From NCBI GenBank assembly GCA_027619595.1, contig JAQCHP010000012.1, positions 1 to 60,578 on the forward strand: 60,578 nucleotides of DNA. The letters are read 5' to 3'. Both the position numbers and the translations under genes were made by a program. Below the pieces are notes generated by a model. The model was not told the origin of the DNA, ran no database searches, and saw nothing but the letters and a program-made list of their open reading frames with translations. Source of the stretch: Planctomycetota bacterium (lineage in GTDB: Bacteria > Planctomycetota > Planctomycetia > Pirellulales > Pirellulaceae). Positions 44,144-52,135 of this stretch are shown here, piece by piece; within the stretch, counting starts at the first letter, position 1, and each line of letters opens with the position of its first letter.

Positions 44144-46375
44144 ATGAAGATGGAACAATCGTCTAAGTCGACCAAGACTCGCACACGCCGAATTTCCCCG
44201 ACCAGTTGGTATCGAGTCGCAAGCTGGTCGTTCGTAGTTGCGCTCGGGATCTGTTGTTCGTTGGGTAGCGTCAACGCCCAACAATCGGCTGCCCGCAGGT
44301 GGAATGAGGCCATCCTGAGTGCCATCCGGATCGACACGCCTCGGCCTCCCGTTCACGCACGTAATCTCTACCACGTCTCTGCCGCCATGTACGATGCCTG
44401 GGCCTCATTCGACGCTACCGCGAAAGGGAGTTTCGTGGGTGAAAAGAATGTTGCGGGGGACGTCGAAGCAGCTCGCAATGAAGCGGTCAGCTACGCCGCT
44501 TATCGTGTTTTATCGGATCGCTATACACTTTCCGCGAGCGCAGCGGCATCCCAGACAATTTTTGACAATCTCCTCGCGAGTCAAGGCTATAACAAAAACG
44601 TTACAACGACCGTGGGAAGCTCGCCGGCTGCGGTTGGCAATCGGATTGCCCAGCAGATACTTAATCAGACCCTGAATGATGGATCGAATGAGTCCAATAA
44701 CTACGCCGACAATTCAGGATACGCGTCGGTGAATACGCCGATGATCTCAGGTTTTCCCACCGCCACGAACCAAGCCAATACTCCGCTCACCGACCCGAAT
44801 CGTTGGCAACCTCTGTACATCAACAACCTCACGTCTAAAAACGGTCAAGTCCAGCCGTCCGATCTGCAAGCGTACATAGCTCCCCATTGGGGCCCCGTCA
44901 CAACGTTTGCGTTAAAGTCGACTGGACCGCACAGTTGGTCGAGCGTCGACCCAGGTCCTCCGCCGCAACTCAATGGGGTCGGTGACGCAGCCTATCGGGC
45001 GGGCGTCATGGATATGATTCGAAAATCGGCTTCACTGAATCCACAGCAGGGCGCGGGGGCGCAGCTCATCAATATTTCCCCCCGCGTATATGGCAACCGG
45101 CCACTCGGTACCCACACGAATCTAGGGCACGCGGTTAACCCTATCACGGGCGCACCGTTTGTGGATCAGTTTGTGAAACAGGCCGACCATGCCCGTGTCT
45201 TGGCCGAGTATTGGGCCGATGGCCCTCATTCCGAGACACCACCGGGTCATTGGAACGTGATCGCCAATCAAGTCGCCGACAGCGCCCTCGTCGCAAAAAA
45301 AATTGGGGGGACCGGTCCTGTCATCACCAACTTAGAATGGGACGTTAAGACGTACCTAGCTCTCAATGGCGCCACCCACGATGCTGCCATTGCCGCATGG
45401 GGTGCCAAACGAGCGTACGACTCCGCGCGGCCGATCACCATGGTGCGTTACATGGGGAGTCAAGGGCAATCCTCCAATGCATTACTTCCGTCTTTTAGTC
45501 CGGATGGTCTGCCACTTGAAACTGAATTGATAGAACTCATCACAGCGGAATCGATCGCGCCGGGTGGGCGACACCGTAACGTGTACGATCAAGCCAACGT
45601 GGATAGCTTTGGAGACTTCTTTGCCTTTGCGGAATTCACCGAAGCCAACCTCGTGGGAAAGGTTGCCATCAAAACCTGGAACGGCGTCCCAGAGAATCCA
45701 ACAAACGAAGTTGGAACGACGGATTGGATTTTGGCAACTAGCTGGTTGCCGTACCAAATGGAAACTTTCGTAACTCCGGCCTTCCCGGGCTATGTTTCCG
45801 GGCACAGTACGTTCAGTCGCTCGGCCGCCGAAGTGCTGGCGGGGATTACGGGCAGCCCCTATTTCCCAGGGGGCCTTATGGAAGCTCAGTTCAACACCGA
45901 CTTCCTGAAGTTTGAAGATGGTCCCTCAGGCACGGTCAAACTGCAGTGGACAAGTTATTTCGATGCGGCAGATGAGGCGGGCATATCGCGGCTATGGGGC
46001 GGTATCCATCCCTCTTTTGACGATTTTCCCGCACGGATCATGGGGAGCGAAATCGGGAAGAATGCATTTCTTGTCGCCAAGAACCTGTTCATCGGTGCCG
46101 GCGATACCGACCTCAATGGCGATGGATCGATTGACGGAGCCGACGTGGCGATGCTCTTCAACAATTGGGCCGGAAGTGGCGTCGGGGATTGCACCGGAGA
46201 CGGCATCGTGGACGGTGCGGATCTTGCTTTGGTATTCGGCGATTGGACGGGCGATTCGAATCACTTGGCCTCAGTACCCGAACCATCCACGATGGCTCTC
46301 ACGTTACCCTTGGTCACTTTGCTCGCTGGCACCCTACGTCGCCGGAGCGGAACCAGCGGCTTGACATCCTGCTAG
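44144..46375 (+). CDS. Vanadium-haloperoxidase-like protein with dockerin and PEP-CTERM tail
   Basis: A 743-residue exported protein with a signal peptide (WSFVVALGICCSLGSVNA). The main body is a vanadium-dependent haloperoxidase/PAP2-like helical bundle. The phosphate or vanadate site is visible: KRAYDSARPITMVRY (Lys and Arg), SGHSTFSRSAAEVLAG and the RLWGGIHPSFDD motif with the catalytic His. A type I dockerin-like pair of calcium loops follows (DLNGDGSIDGADVAML and DCTGDGIVDGADLALV). The end VPEPSTMALTLPLVTLLAG plus RRR is a PEP-CTERM sorting signal, cleaved by exosortase. It may oxidise halides or act as a phosphatase at the cell surface; this is inferred. GAGAAG lies upstream of the ATG. 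Confidence 0.9.
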   Translation: MKMEQSSKSTKTRTRRISPTSWYRVASWSFVVALGICCSLGSVNAQQSAARRWNEAILSAIRIDTPRPPVHARNLYHVSAAMYDAWASFDATAKGSFVGEKNVAGDVEAARNEAVSYAAYRVLSDRYTLSASAAASQTIFDNLLASQGYNKNVTTTVGSSPAAVGNRIAQQILNQTLNDGSNESNNYADNSGYASVNTPMISGFPTATNQANTPLTDPNRWQPLYINNLTSKNGQVQPSDLQAYIAPHWGPVTTFALKSTGPHSWSSVDPGPPPQLNGVGDAAYRAGVMDMIRKSASLNPQQGAGAQLINISPRVYGNRPLGTHTNLGHAVNPITGAPFVDQFVKQADHARVLAEYWADGPHSETPPGHWNVIANQVADSALVAKKIGGTGPVITNLEWDVKTYLALNGATHDAAIAAWGAKRAYDSARPITMVRYMGSQGQSSNALLPSFSPDGLPLETELIELITAESIAPGGRHRNVYDQANVDSFGDFFAFAEFTEANLVGKVAIKTWNGVPENPTNEVGTTDWILATSWLPYQMETFVTPAFPGYVSGHSTFSRSAAEVLAGITGSPYFPGGLMEAQFNTDFLKFEDGPSGTVKLQWTSYFDAADEAGISRLWGGIHPSFDDFPARIMGSEIGKNAFLVAKNLFIGAGDTDLNGDGSIDGADVAMLFNNWAGSGVGDCTGDGIVDGADLALVFGDWTGDSNHLASVPEPSTMALTLPLVTLLAGTLRRRSGTSGLTSC

Positions 46376-46420
46376 ACAGCCCTCATGGCATGAATTTTGC
46401 TGCTAAATGGTTGCCGTAGG

Positions 46421-46450
46421 CTACGAACTTTTTTTAAGATGTGTTCGTAG
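46421..46450. repeat. Inverted repeat CTACGAAC/GTTCGTAG
   Basis: A perfect 8 bp inverted repeat with a 14-base loop containing a run of seven T residues, 45 bases after the haloperoxidase stop and 40 bases before the small ORF. The T run lies in the loop, so it does not look like a normal intrinsic terminator. An operator is possible. Confidence 0.55.
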
Positions 46451-46489
46451 AATGCCCGTCGGTTACAGAGCAAGCAAGAGGGGTGTTTT

Positions 46490-46714
46490 ATGGTATCGCT
46501 GCAAATTCCCGGACCTCAAGTTATTCGAAGTGAATGCCAGGAAATCCGTCGGGCGTGGACCAGCTTAGAATGGAAGCGTCGAGCGGAAAACGCCGTGCGT
46601 CGCCAGGCTGAATTCATGGCTCTATTGGATGAAATCGAATTGGGCGAGCGTACTTCGTCTCCCCCCGTTCAGGAGCCCCACCAGTTCCCGATCGTGGCTG
46701 CGGCGACCGTATAG
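46490..46714 (+). CDS. Small hypothetical protein, planctomycete type
   Basis: A 74-residue basic to neutral protein: IPGPQVIRSECQEIRRAWTS, then EWKRRAENAVRRQAEFMALLDE and a Pro-rich end. The middle is a long amphipathic helix with many Arg residues. Small proteins of this kind are frequent in planctomycete genomes; I do not know their role. GAGGGGTG lies before the ATG. After the stop there are two small inverted repeats (AATCGCC/GGCGATT at 46742-46766 and CCGAGTC/GACTCGG at 46775-46805) followed by a T run at about 46824, which may end the transcript. Confidence 0.6.
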   Translation: MVSLQIPGPQVIRSECQEIRRAWTSLEWKRRAENAVRRQAEFMALLDEIELGERTSSPPVQEPHQFPIVAAATV

Positions 46715-46913
46715 TGCAAATCTGGCCTGAATTGGGTGCAAAATCGCCTATTTCCGCGCGGCGATTCCAGTGGACCGAGTCACGGAGCGACTTGAAGCGA
46801 CTCGGACTGGATTCGAGTGGGCATTTTTTTTTCGATTCTCCCAGGGAGGGTATCGCGGCGGACGGTGCCGGAGGTTATCGTGCTGTTCGGCGGACAAGTG
46901 GTCTGCCGCTGCT

Positions 46914-46996
46914 ACACAGTACTGCTGCGCAGCACCCACACTGCGCAGCACCCACACTGCGCACCCCCCACACTGCGCAGCACCGTTACTGTGTAA
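46914..46996. repeat. Short tandem repeat CACACTGCGCAGCACC flanked by inverted repeat
   Basis: About three and a half copies of a 13-18 base unit with core CACTGCGCAGCAC lie between 46918 and 46985. The array is bracketed by ACACAGTA (46914-46921) and TACTGTGT (46987-46994), so the whole element could fold into one large hairpin with TGCGCAGC arms. It lies 45 bases upstream of the mprF start. Copy number may vary between strains. Confidence 0.8.
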
Positions 46997-47038
46997 TGTT
47001 TTGGATCACTTGTTTCATTCTGCACGAACCGGAAAGCC

Positions 47039-49621
47039 ATGGGAGACACGTCCGCGACGAATCCAAGGGGAATCGCGCGGCTGGCTGGGCCGCTCTTCGT
47101 CCTGGCCATGCTGGTTGGGTCACTGCTGCTGCTGCAGCGAGAACTCGACAAGTACCATTTGCAGGACTTTCTGGACGGCCTGCAACAGATTCCGGCGCGA
47201 CGGGTCTGGTTGGCCTTGGGCCTAACGGTCCTTAACTACCTGATCCTGATTTTCTACGACGTCTTGGGCGTCCGTTACATTGGCCATTCGCTGCAACTTG
47301 TGCGGGTCGCCTTGGCTTCGTTTTTGGGGTACGCGATTGGCAACAACTTTGGCACGTTGTTTGGCGGTGCCACGATTCGGTATCGACTTTATTCTTCGTG
47401 GGGACTGTCAGCTGTTGACGTCATGAAGTTGGTGCTCATCCTGGGCGTCACTTTTTGGATTGGCCTGTTTGCCTTGGCGAGCGTCTTGTTCTTGGTGCAC
47501 CCACTGCAAATCCCCCCACGATTGGGGCTATTTCTTACCAATACGCGTCCGCTCGGGGCCATCTTGGCGGTACCAGCCCTGGGATATCTTGCAATTTGCG
47601 CCGGGTGGCGGGGGGTGCTCCGCATTGGTCGGTGGGAGTTTTATCCACCCCCGGTCGGTCTTTCCATCCTTCAGTACATTGTGGCCACGATTGACATTCT
47701 CGTCGCTGCGGCGGTCCCGTACCTGCTCCTACCCAATTCTGTGCAGACGGACTTTCCCCATTTTGTGTGCATCTACGTATTAGCGATTATCGCTGGCCTG
47801 ATGAGTCAAGTGCCGGGCGGTCTGGGAGTTCTCGAGTTAGTCATTGTCGTCCTGTTAGATCCGTCTGAGCCACAGGGTGTTATCAGTGCGATGCTGGCCT
47901 ACCGCGTGATCTACTATTTATTGCCATTGGCACTTGGTCTCATTCTGCTCACATCCCATGAATTGTCGTTACACGGCAAGCACGCTGCCCGAGCATTGTC
48001 GGTATTCGGTCGTTGGTCGCCCACGATTGCACCCACAGTTCTGGCATTATGTATCTTCATTTCGGGCTCGTTATTACTCTTCTCATCGACCACTCCGGCA
48101 TCCGCCACTCGAATGGCACTTTTGGGAAACGTTTTGCCACTCTGGGCGATTGAAACTTCGCATCTCCTCGGGAGCATCGCGGGCGTTCTGCTGATACTGC
48201 TGGCTCGCGGCATACAGCGACGAATCCGTACGGCCTATGCGGTCACTTGTGCCCTGTTACCCGTGGGAATCGCCACTTCGATTGTCAAGGGATTCGACAT
48301 TGAGGAGGCGGTCATTCTCAGCCTCGTGCTGCTGGCGTTAATTCCAAGTCGAAGCATTTTCTTCCGGCAGGGAAGTTTGCTCACTGAACGCTTTACTCCT
48401 CGCTGGCTTGTAGCTATCGCCTGTGTACTCTTGTGTTCGCTCTGGCTCATGTACTTTTCCTATAAGAACTCGCACACGGCATATACACATGAGTTGTGGT
48501 GGCAGATTTCTCTGGATGGTTTTGTATCGCGTTCGATGCGAGCCTTATTGGCAGCAGTTTTCACGGGTGCGATGGTGGTCTCCGTACGGTTGCTGAAACC
48601 GCCCGTTCGGCTCCCCGATATGCCGACTGCCCAGGACCTTGAACATGCGCACAACATCGCTGACAATTCCACACACACCGCCAGCCACTTAGCCCTGTTG
48701 GGAGATAAACACCTGCTGTTCAACTCGGAACGTACAGCGTTTGTCATGTACGGAATGGCCAATAACAGCTACATCGCCATGGGCGACCCGATTGGCTCAC
48801 CGGAAGCGGTCCAAGAACTTGCGTGGGAACTGGCGGAATTGAGCGACCTCAGTGGCCATTGGCCGGCCTTTTATCAAGTCGGCGAGGAGCATGTCTCCAC
48901 TTACGTCGACATGGGGATGTCGTTGATCAAGATTGGGGAAGAAGCGCGTGTCGACCTGGCGGCATTCGACCTGTCCCACCCGTTCCGCGACCGCCACCGG
49001 CAACTGCGAGAAAAATTGTCTGCCTTAGGTTGCGAGTTAGCGATCGTGGAGCCCCCGCATGTGGCGGCCATTCTCCCAAGATTGCGGGAAATTTCCGACC
49101 TTTGGCTGGTAGGAAAACAGCAACAAGAAAAAGGCTTTTCTCTGGGCTATTTTGACGAATCGTATTTTGCTTCCTGCCCTGTGGCGGTCGTTCGGCACCA
49201 CGGTGTGATTATTGGGTTTGCTGATCTTTGGCTCGGTGCTGGAAAAGAGGAACTCTCGATCGATTTGGTGCGATGCGATCCAGGAACGGACCAACCCACG
49301 ATGGAATTTCTTTTTATCGAGCTGATCCTGTGGGGCAAGCAGCATGGATATCGGTGGTTCAATTTAGGACTGGCCCCGCTGGCAGCGACGGAGTCGTCGC
49401 CCGACGATCCGCTATGGCAAGAAATTGCTGCGCTCACGTTCCAGCATTCGGAACACTTTTCGAATTATCAAGATGTGCGCGAATTCAAGAGCAGGTTCTC
49501 ACCGCAATGGTCCTCCAAGTACCTTGCATCGCCCGCTGGCATCGCCTTGTCGGCAGTGCTGGACAATGTGGCGGAGCTTATTGCGGGGCGAAAGTCACCG
49601 CCTCGTCGCATTACGCCCTAA
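47039..49621 (+). CDS. mprF: MprF-like phosphatidylglycerol aminoacyltransferase/flippase
   Basis: An 860-residue protein with the two-part MprF layout. The first 520 residues have about 12-14 membrane helices and the flippase pattern, including the LMSQVPGGLGVLELVIVVLLDP block. The last 330 residues form the cytoplasmic DUF2156 GNAT-like transferase domain: LLGDKHLLFNSERTAFVMYG, NSYIAMGDPIGSPEAVQELA, FYQVGEEHVSTYVDMGMSLI and GYRWFNLGLAPLA. MprF proteins transfer Lys or Ala from tRNA to phosphatidylglycerol and flip it, reducing negative surface charge and protecting against cationic peptides. The amino acid used cannot be told from the sequence. GGAAAG precedes the ATG. Confidence 0.93.
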   Translation: MGDTSATNPRGIARLAGPLFVLAMLVGSLLLLQRELDKYHLQDFLDGLQQIPARRVWLALGLTVLNYLILIFYDVLGVRYIGHSLQLVRVALASFLGYAIGNNFGTLFGGATIRYRLYSSWGLSAVDVMKLVLILGVTFWIGLFALASVLFLVHPLQIPPRLGLFLTNTRPLGAILAVPALGYLAICAGWRGVLRIGRWEFYPPPVGLSILQYIVATIDILVAAAVPYLLLPNSVQTDFPHFVCIYVLAIIAGLMSQVPGGLGVLELVIVVLLDPSEPQGVISAMLAYRVIYYLLPLALGLILLTSHELSLHGKHAARALSVFGRWSPTIAPTVLALCIFISGSLLLFSSTTPASATRMALLGNVLPLWAIETSHLLGSIAGVLLILLARGIQRRIRTAYAVTCALLPVGIATSIVKGFDIEEAVILSLVLLALIPSRSIFFRQGSLLTERFTPRWLVAIACVLLCSLWLMYFSYKNSHTAYTHELWWQISLDGFVSRSMRALLAAVFTGAMVVSVRLLKPPVRLPDMPTAQDLEHAHNIADNSTHTASHLALLGDKHLLFNSERTAFVMYGMANNSYIAMGDPIGSPEAVQELAWELAELSDLSGHWPAFYQVGEEHVSTYVDMGMSLIKIGEEARVDLAAFDLSHPFRDRHRQLREKLSALGCELAIVEPPHVAAILPRLREISDLWLVGKQQQEKGFSLGYFDESYFASCPVAVVRHHGVIIGFADLWLGAGKEELSIDLVRCDPGTDQPTMEFLFIELILWGKQHGYRWFNLGLAPLAATESSPDDPLWQEIAALTFQHSEHFSNYQDVREFKSRFSPQWSSKYLASPAGIALSAVLDNVAELIAGRKSPPRRITP

Positions 49622-49628
49622 TCACGCA

Positions 49629-50717
49629 TCACGGTTGAATCGACGAGATATAGCGTACCATGCGTAGGTCGAACATCTTGAGATCCGAACCGAAAACATC
49701 GGTAAAGTCTTTAAGACGCTCCGCAGGTTCGTAGGGTGTGAAGGCAGGCCGCCGGGCCGTCTTCTGGAGATATTCGGCGTATCTCGCTGTTTCGCGTTCG
49801 CTCAAATAGAACGTCAATGCCCAGGCGTTCGCGTACGCTGCCCGCCAATTCACGTTAAACAACTTATCATCCGCGATCAAGTGCGATAATGTATTCTCCG
49901 GCCGACTGGGCAATAATTTCATGAACTCCTTGAATCGATATTGATTGATGCGATCGGACAATTCACGATATCGATGCGAGTTGTGCACGCCGCGTGCCTC
50001 GAACAAAGTACCTACTCCCTCGACGACCCAAACGGGCGTGGTTCCAAATCTTGAATGGATTCCCGTATTGTAGGCAGTCTGATGGGCCGTTTCGTGAATG
50101 ACGACCGAGTAATCTTGTTCCCAATCGGGATCTCCACCGGCATCCCCCGTATCGAATACCAGAACACGATTCGACACAAGATGGTAAACCCCCATGGTGT
50201 TGCTGTCCAAGTTGCCCATGCCGAGCTGTCGAGCATATTTCATGAAGGCCGTTTGCGTTGGTAGCACCACGGCAATCAGCGGGAACTTTGGCTTTTCCAT
50301 TTCGATTCTGCGCGCCGTAAAATAGAAAACCATTTCACGATGCATATCTTCAAATCGCTGAGCCCAGATCGCTTTTTGCCCGACAGGATGCACGACGAGG
50401 TAGTTGCCAGTGCCTGAGACGTCGAATGACTTACCAAACTCTTCGACTAGTTGTGTCTTGAGTTCTGCTGCTGAGTAGCTGTCAAAAACGTCCGACACAT
50501 GCGAAAAATTGGTAGCCGCAGTGGGTGCAAACTGCCACAACGCACCATCGCGGCCCAAGAGACGCACGGTTTGCTGATCCGTTTGTAATGGAAAACCTTC
50601 AATACGTTTCCCCTTGAGGGACAGGGATAGCGTAAATTCCTGTGCGCTGGCAGTGGCCACCCACAGGACTTGCGCTGCCAACAGGACCCAGCGGAATCGA
50701 GAAACACTCACTGACAT
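49629..50717 (-). CDS. DUF1570 domain exported metalloprotease-like protein
   Basis: A 362-residue protein with a signal peptide (FRWVLLAAQVLWVATASAQ). An N-terminal beta domain of about 70 residues is followed by a DUF1570 catalytic-like domain. The zinc-binding HETAH motif is in YSVVIHETAHQTAYNTGIHS, and a third ligand Glu is likely in PVWVVEGVGTLFEARG. The pattern resembles gluzincin-type peptidases. The substrate is not known. The gene converges on mprF with a seven-base gap. Confidence 0.88.
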   Translation of the reverse strand: MSVSVSRFRWVLLAAQVLWVATASAQEFTLSLSLKGKRIEGFPLQTDQQTVRLLGRDGALWQFAPTAATNFSHVSDVFDSYSAAELKTQLVEEFGKSFDVSGTGNYLVVHPVGQKAIWAQRFEDMHREMVFYFTARRIEMEKPKFPLIAVVLPTQTAFMKYARQLGMGNLDSNTMGVYHLVSNRVLVFDTGDAGGDPDWEQDYSVVIHETAHQTAYNTGIHSRFGTTPVWVVEGVGTLFEARGVHNSHRYRELSDRINQYRFKEFMKLLPSRPENTLSHLIADDKLFNVNWRAAYANAWALTFYLSERETARYAEYLQKTARRPAFTPYEPAERLKDFTDVFGSDLKMFDLRMVRYISSIQP

Positions 50718-50848
50718 TGGCTTTGCCCAGTCCTAATCACGGTAACACGAAAGTCATGGAGGATACTGAAATCTAGGTCAGTACGTCCGACTCAGGTCCC
50801 ACCACAGGCTGATCGACATAGGCTTTACAATTGAGCGAAAGTCCGGAT

Positions 50849-50989
50849 TTACCGAATTCTCCGATTCGTCCGGCCAATCCACGGCAAGCCAAACACCACT
50901 GCCGGCCCTAACAAGGACGTGGCGGTAGGCTCAGGAACCGCCGGGAACTTGTAGAACGTTCCCTCAGTCCCAGGGGTACTCGTGATATA
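50849..50989 (-). pseudogene. PEP-CTERM coding remnant in frame after ribD stop
   Basis: Directly after the TGA of ribD, in the same frame, 46 sense codons run to a TAA at 50849-50851. They encode TEGTFYKFPAVPEPTATSLL, then a hydrophobic stretch GPAVVFGLPWIG and a basic end RTNRRIR. This is the layout of a PEP-CTERM exosortase signal: VPEP, hydrophobic helix, Arg cluster. There is no start codon. It may be the 3' end of a deleted exported-protein gene, or a tail of ribD reached by stop readthrough. The first is more likely. Confidence 0.6.
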
Positions 50990-52123
50990 TCAGTTCGATA
51001 TATCTTGTTCAGAGCCTGCTGCTTCCCAGTCAATCCGCCCCGTAAGATGAATATCGCCATCCAGCGTGTTGGTTGCTAGGTCGACGATTCGTATCGCGGA
51101 AGACATGGGAGTTCGACCTACTCCAGCCAAAGGGGAAATAGCCTGTTGGCCGCCGATCAATAGTGGAGCAACAAATATATGGACCTCATCGATCGCTTGG
51201 GCATCCCAGAAGCTTCCTGACAATCGCGCCCCACCTTCCAACAGCACGTTTGTAGCGCCTCGGTCGGCCAAGAGGGTCAAAGTTTCGTGTATCTGTTGCT
51301 CGGACAAGTGAGACTTTAATACAACGACCTCACAGCCTTTATTCTGCAATTCCAGGCAGGCGTCATGCGAGGCTTCGGAGTCGACCATGACCAGCGTGGG
51401 GAATTCGCCCGCCGTTGTGACGAGTTTCCCGTTGAGTGGCAAACGGGCGTGTCGATCGAGGATCACACGTAAGGCAGTACGCGGGCCGACCGGTCGGGCT
51501 GTCAGGAGTGGATCGTCGTCGATTGCGGTCTCCACGCCAATTACAATCGCATCGACAGATCCGCGTAGCTGATGGACATAGGCTCGGGAAAGTGAATTGG
51601 AAATCCACTGACTGCTGCGGTCTCGTGCGGCAATTTTTCCATCGGCGGTCATCGCCCATTTGGCGATCACCCAGGGCAGCTTTTTGGTTACACGTTTCAC
51701 AAACGGGGCGTTGAGACCGCGAGCTTCTCGTTGGCAAACGCCCATTTCGACGACAATTCCGGCGGCTTGCAGCAGGGAAAAACCACGTCCAGCGACGTCA
51801 GGAAACGGATCCTGCATCGCCGCGACCACGCGACGGACTCCCGACTTAATAATTGCCTCGGTGCAGGGCGGTGTCTTTCCATAATGACAACAGGGCTCGA
51901 GATTAACGTAGAGCGTCCCACCGCGGACCGATTGCGTCGCATTCTGCAGAGCGGCAATTTCGGCGTGCGGACCGCCGAAGGAAGCGTGCCACCCCTCTGC
52001 CACAACGTGCTCATCCTGAACGATTACACACCCTACGAGCGGATTAGGTTCAGCGTATCCCCGACCGCGAGCGGCCAGGGACAAGGCCCGCGACATATGC
52101 AATTCGTCGTGGGTAGACTTCAT
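50990..52123 (-). CDS. ribD: Bifunctional riboflavin biosynthesis deaminase/reductase
   Basis: A 377-residue RibD. The deaminase domain (1-145) has AEPNPLVGCVIV, the zinc site GPHAEIAALQNA and LEPCCHYGKTPPCTEAI. The reductase domain (about 150-365) has VIAKWAMTADGKIA, IGVETAIDDDPLLTARP and NVLLEGGARLSGSFWDA. It performs two successive steps, deaminating and then reducing the pyrimidine intermediate of riboflavin synthesis. The 3' end (QDISN then TGA) is normal in length. It is transcribed in line with, and 12 bases after, the SEC-C gene. Confidence 0.97.
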   Translation of the reverse strand: MKSTHDELHMSRALSLAARGRGYAEPNPLVGCVIVQDEHVVAEGWHASFGGPHAEIAALQNATQSVRGGTLYVNLEPCCHYGKTPPCTEAIIKSGVRRVVAAMQDPFPDVAGRGFSLLQAAGIVVEMGVCQREARGLNAPFVKRVTKKLPWVIAKWAMTADGKIAARDRSSQWISNSLSRAYVHQLRGSVDAIVIGVETAIDDDPLLTARPVGPRTALRVILDRHARLPLNGKLVTTAGEFPTLVMVDSEASHDACLELQNKGCEVVVLKSHLSEQQIHETLTLLADRGATNVLLEGGARLSGSFWDAQAIDEVHIFVAPLLIGGQQAISPLAGVGRTPMSSAIRIVDLATNTLDGDIHLTGRIDWEAAGSEQDISN

Positions 52124-52135
52124 TCGACGTGAACC

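Noticed and set aside
46914-46996. Possible CRISPR array
   Set aside because: The units are directly adjacent and lack spacers, and no cas gene is in the window.
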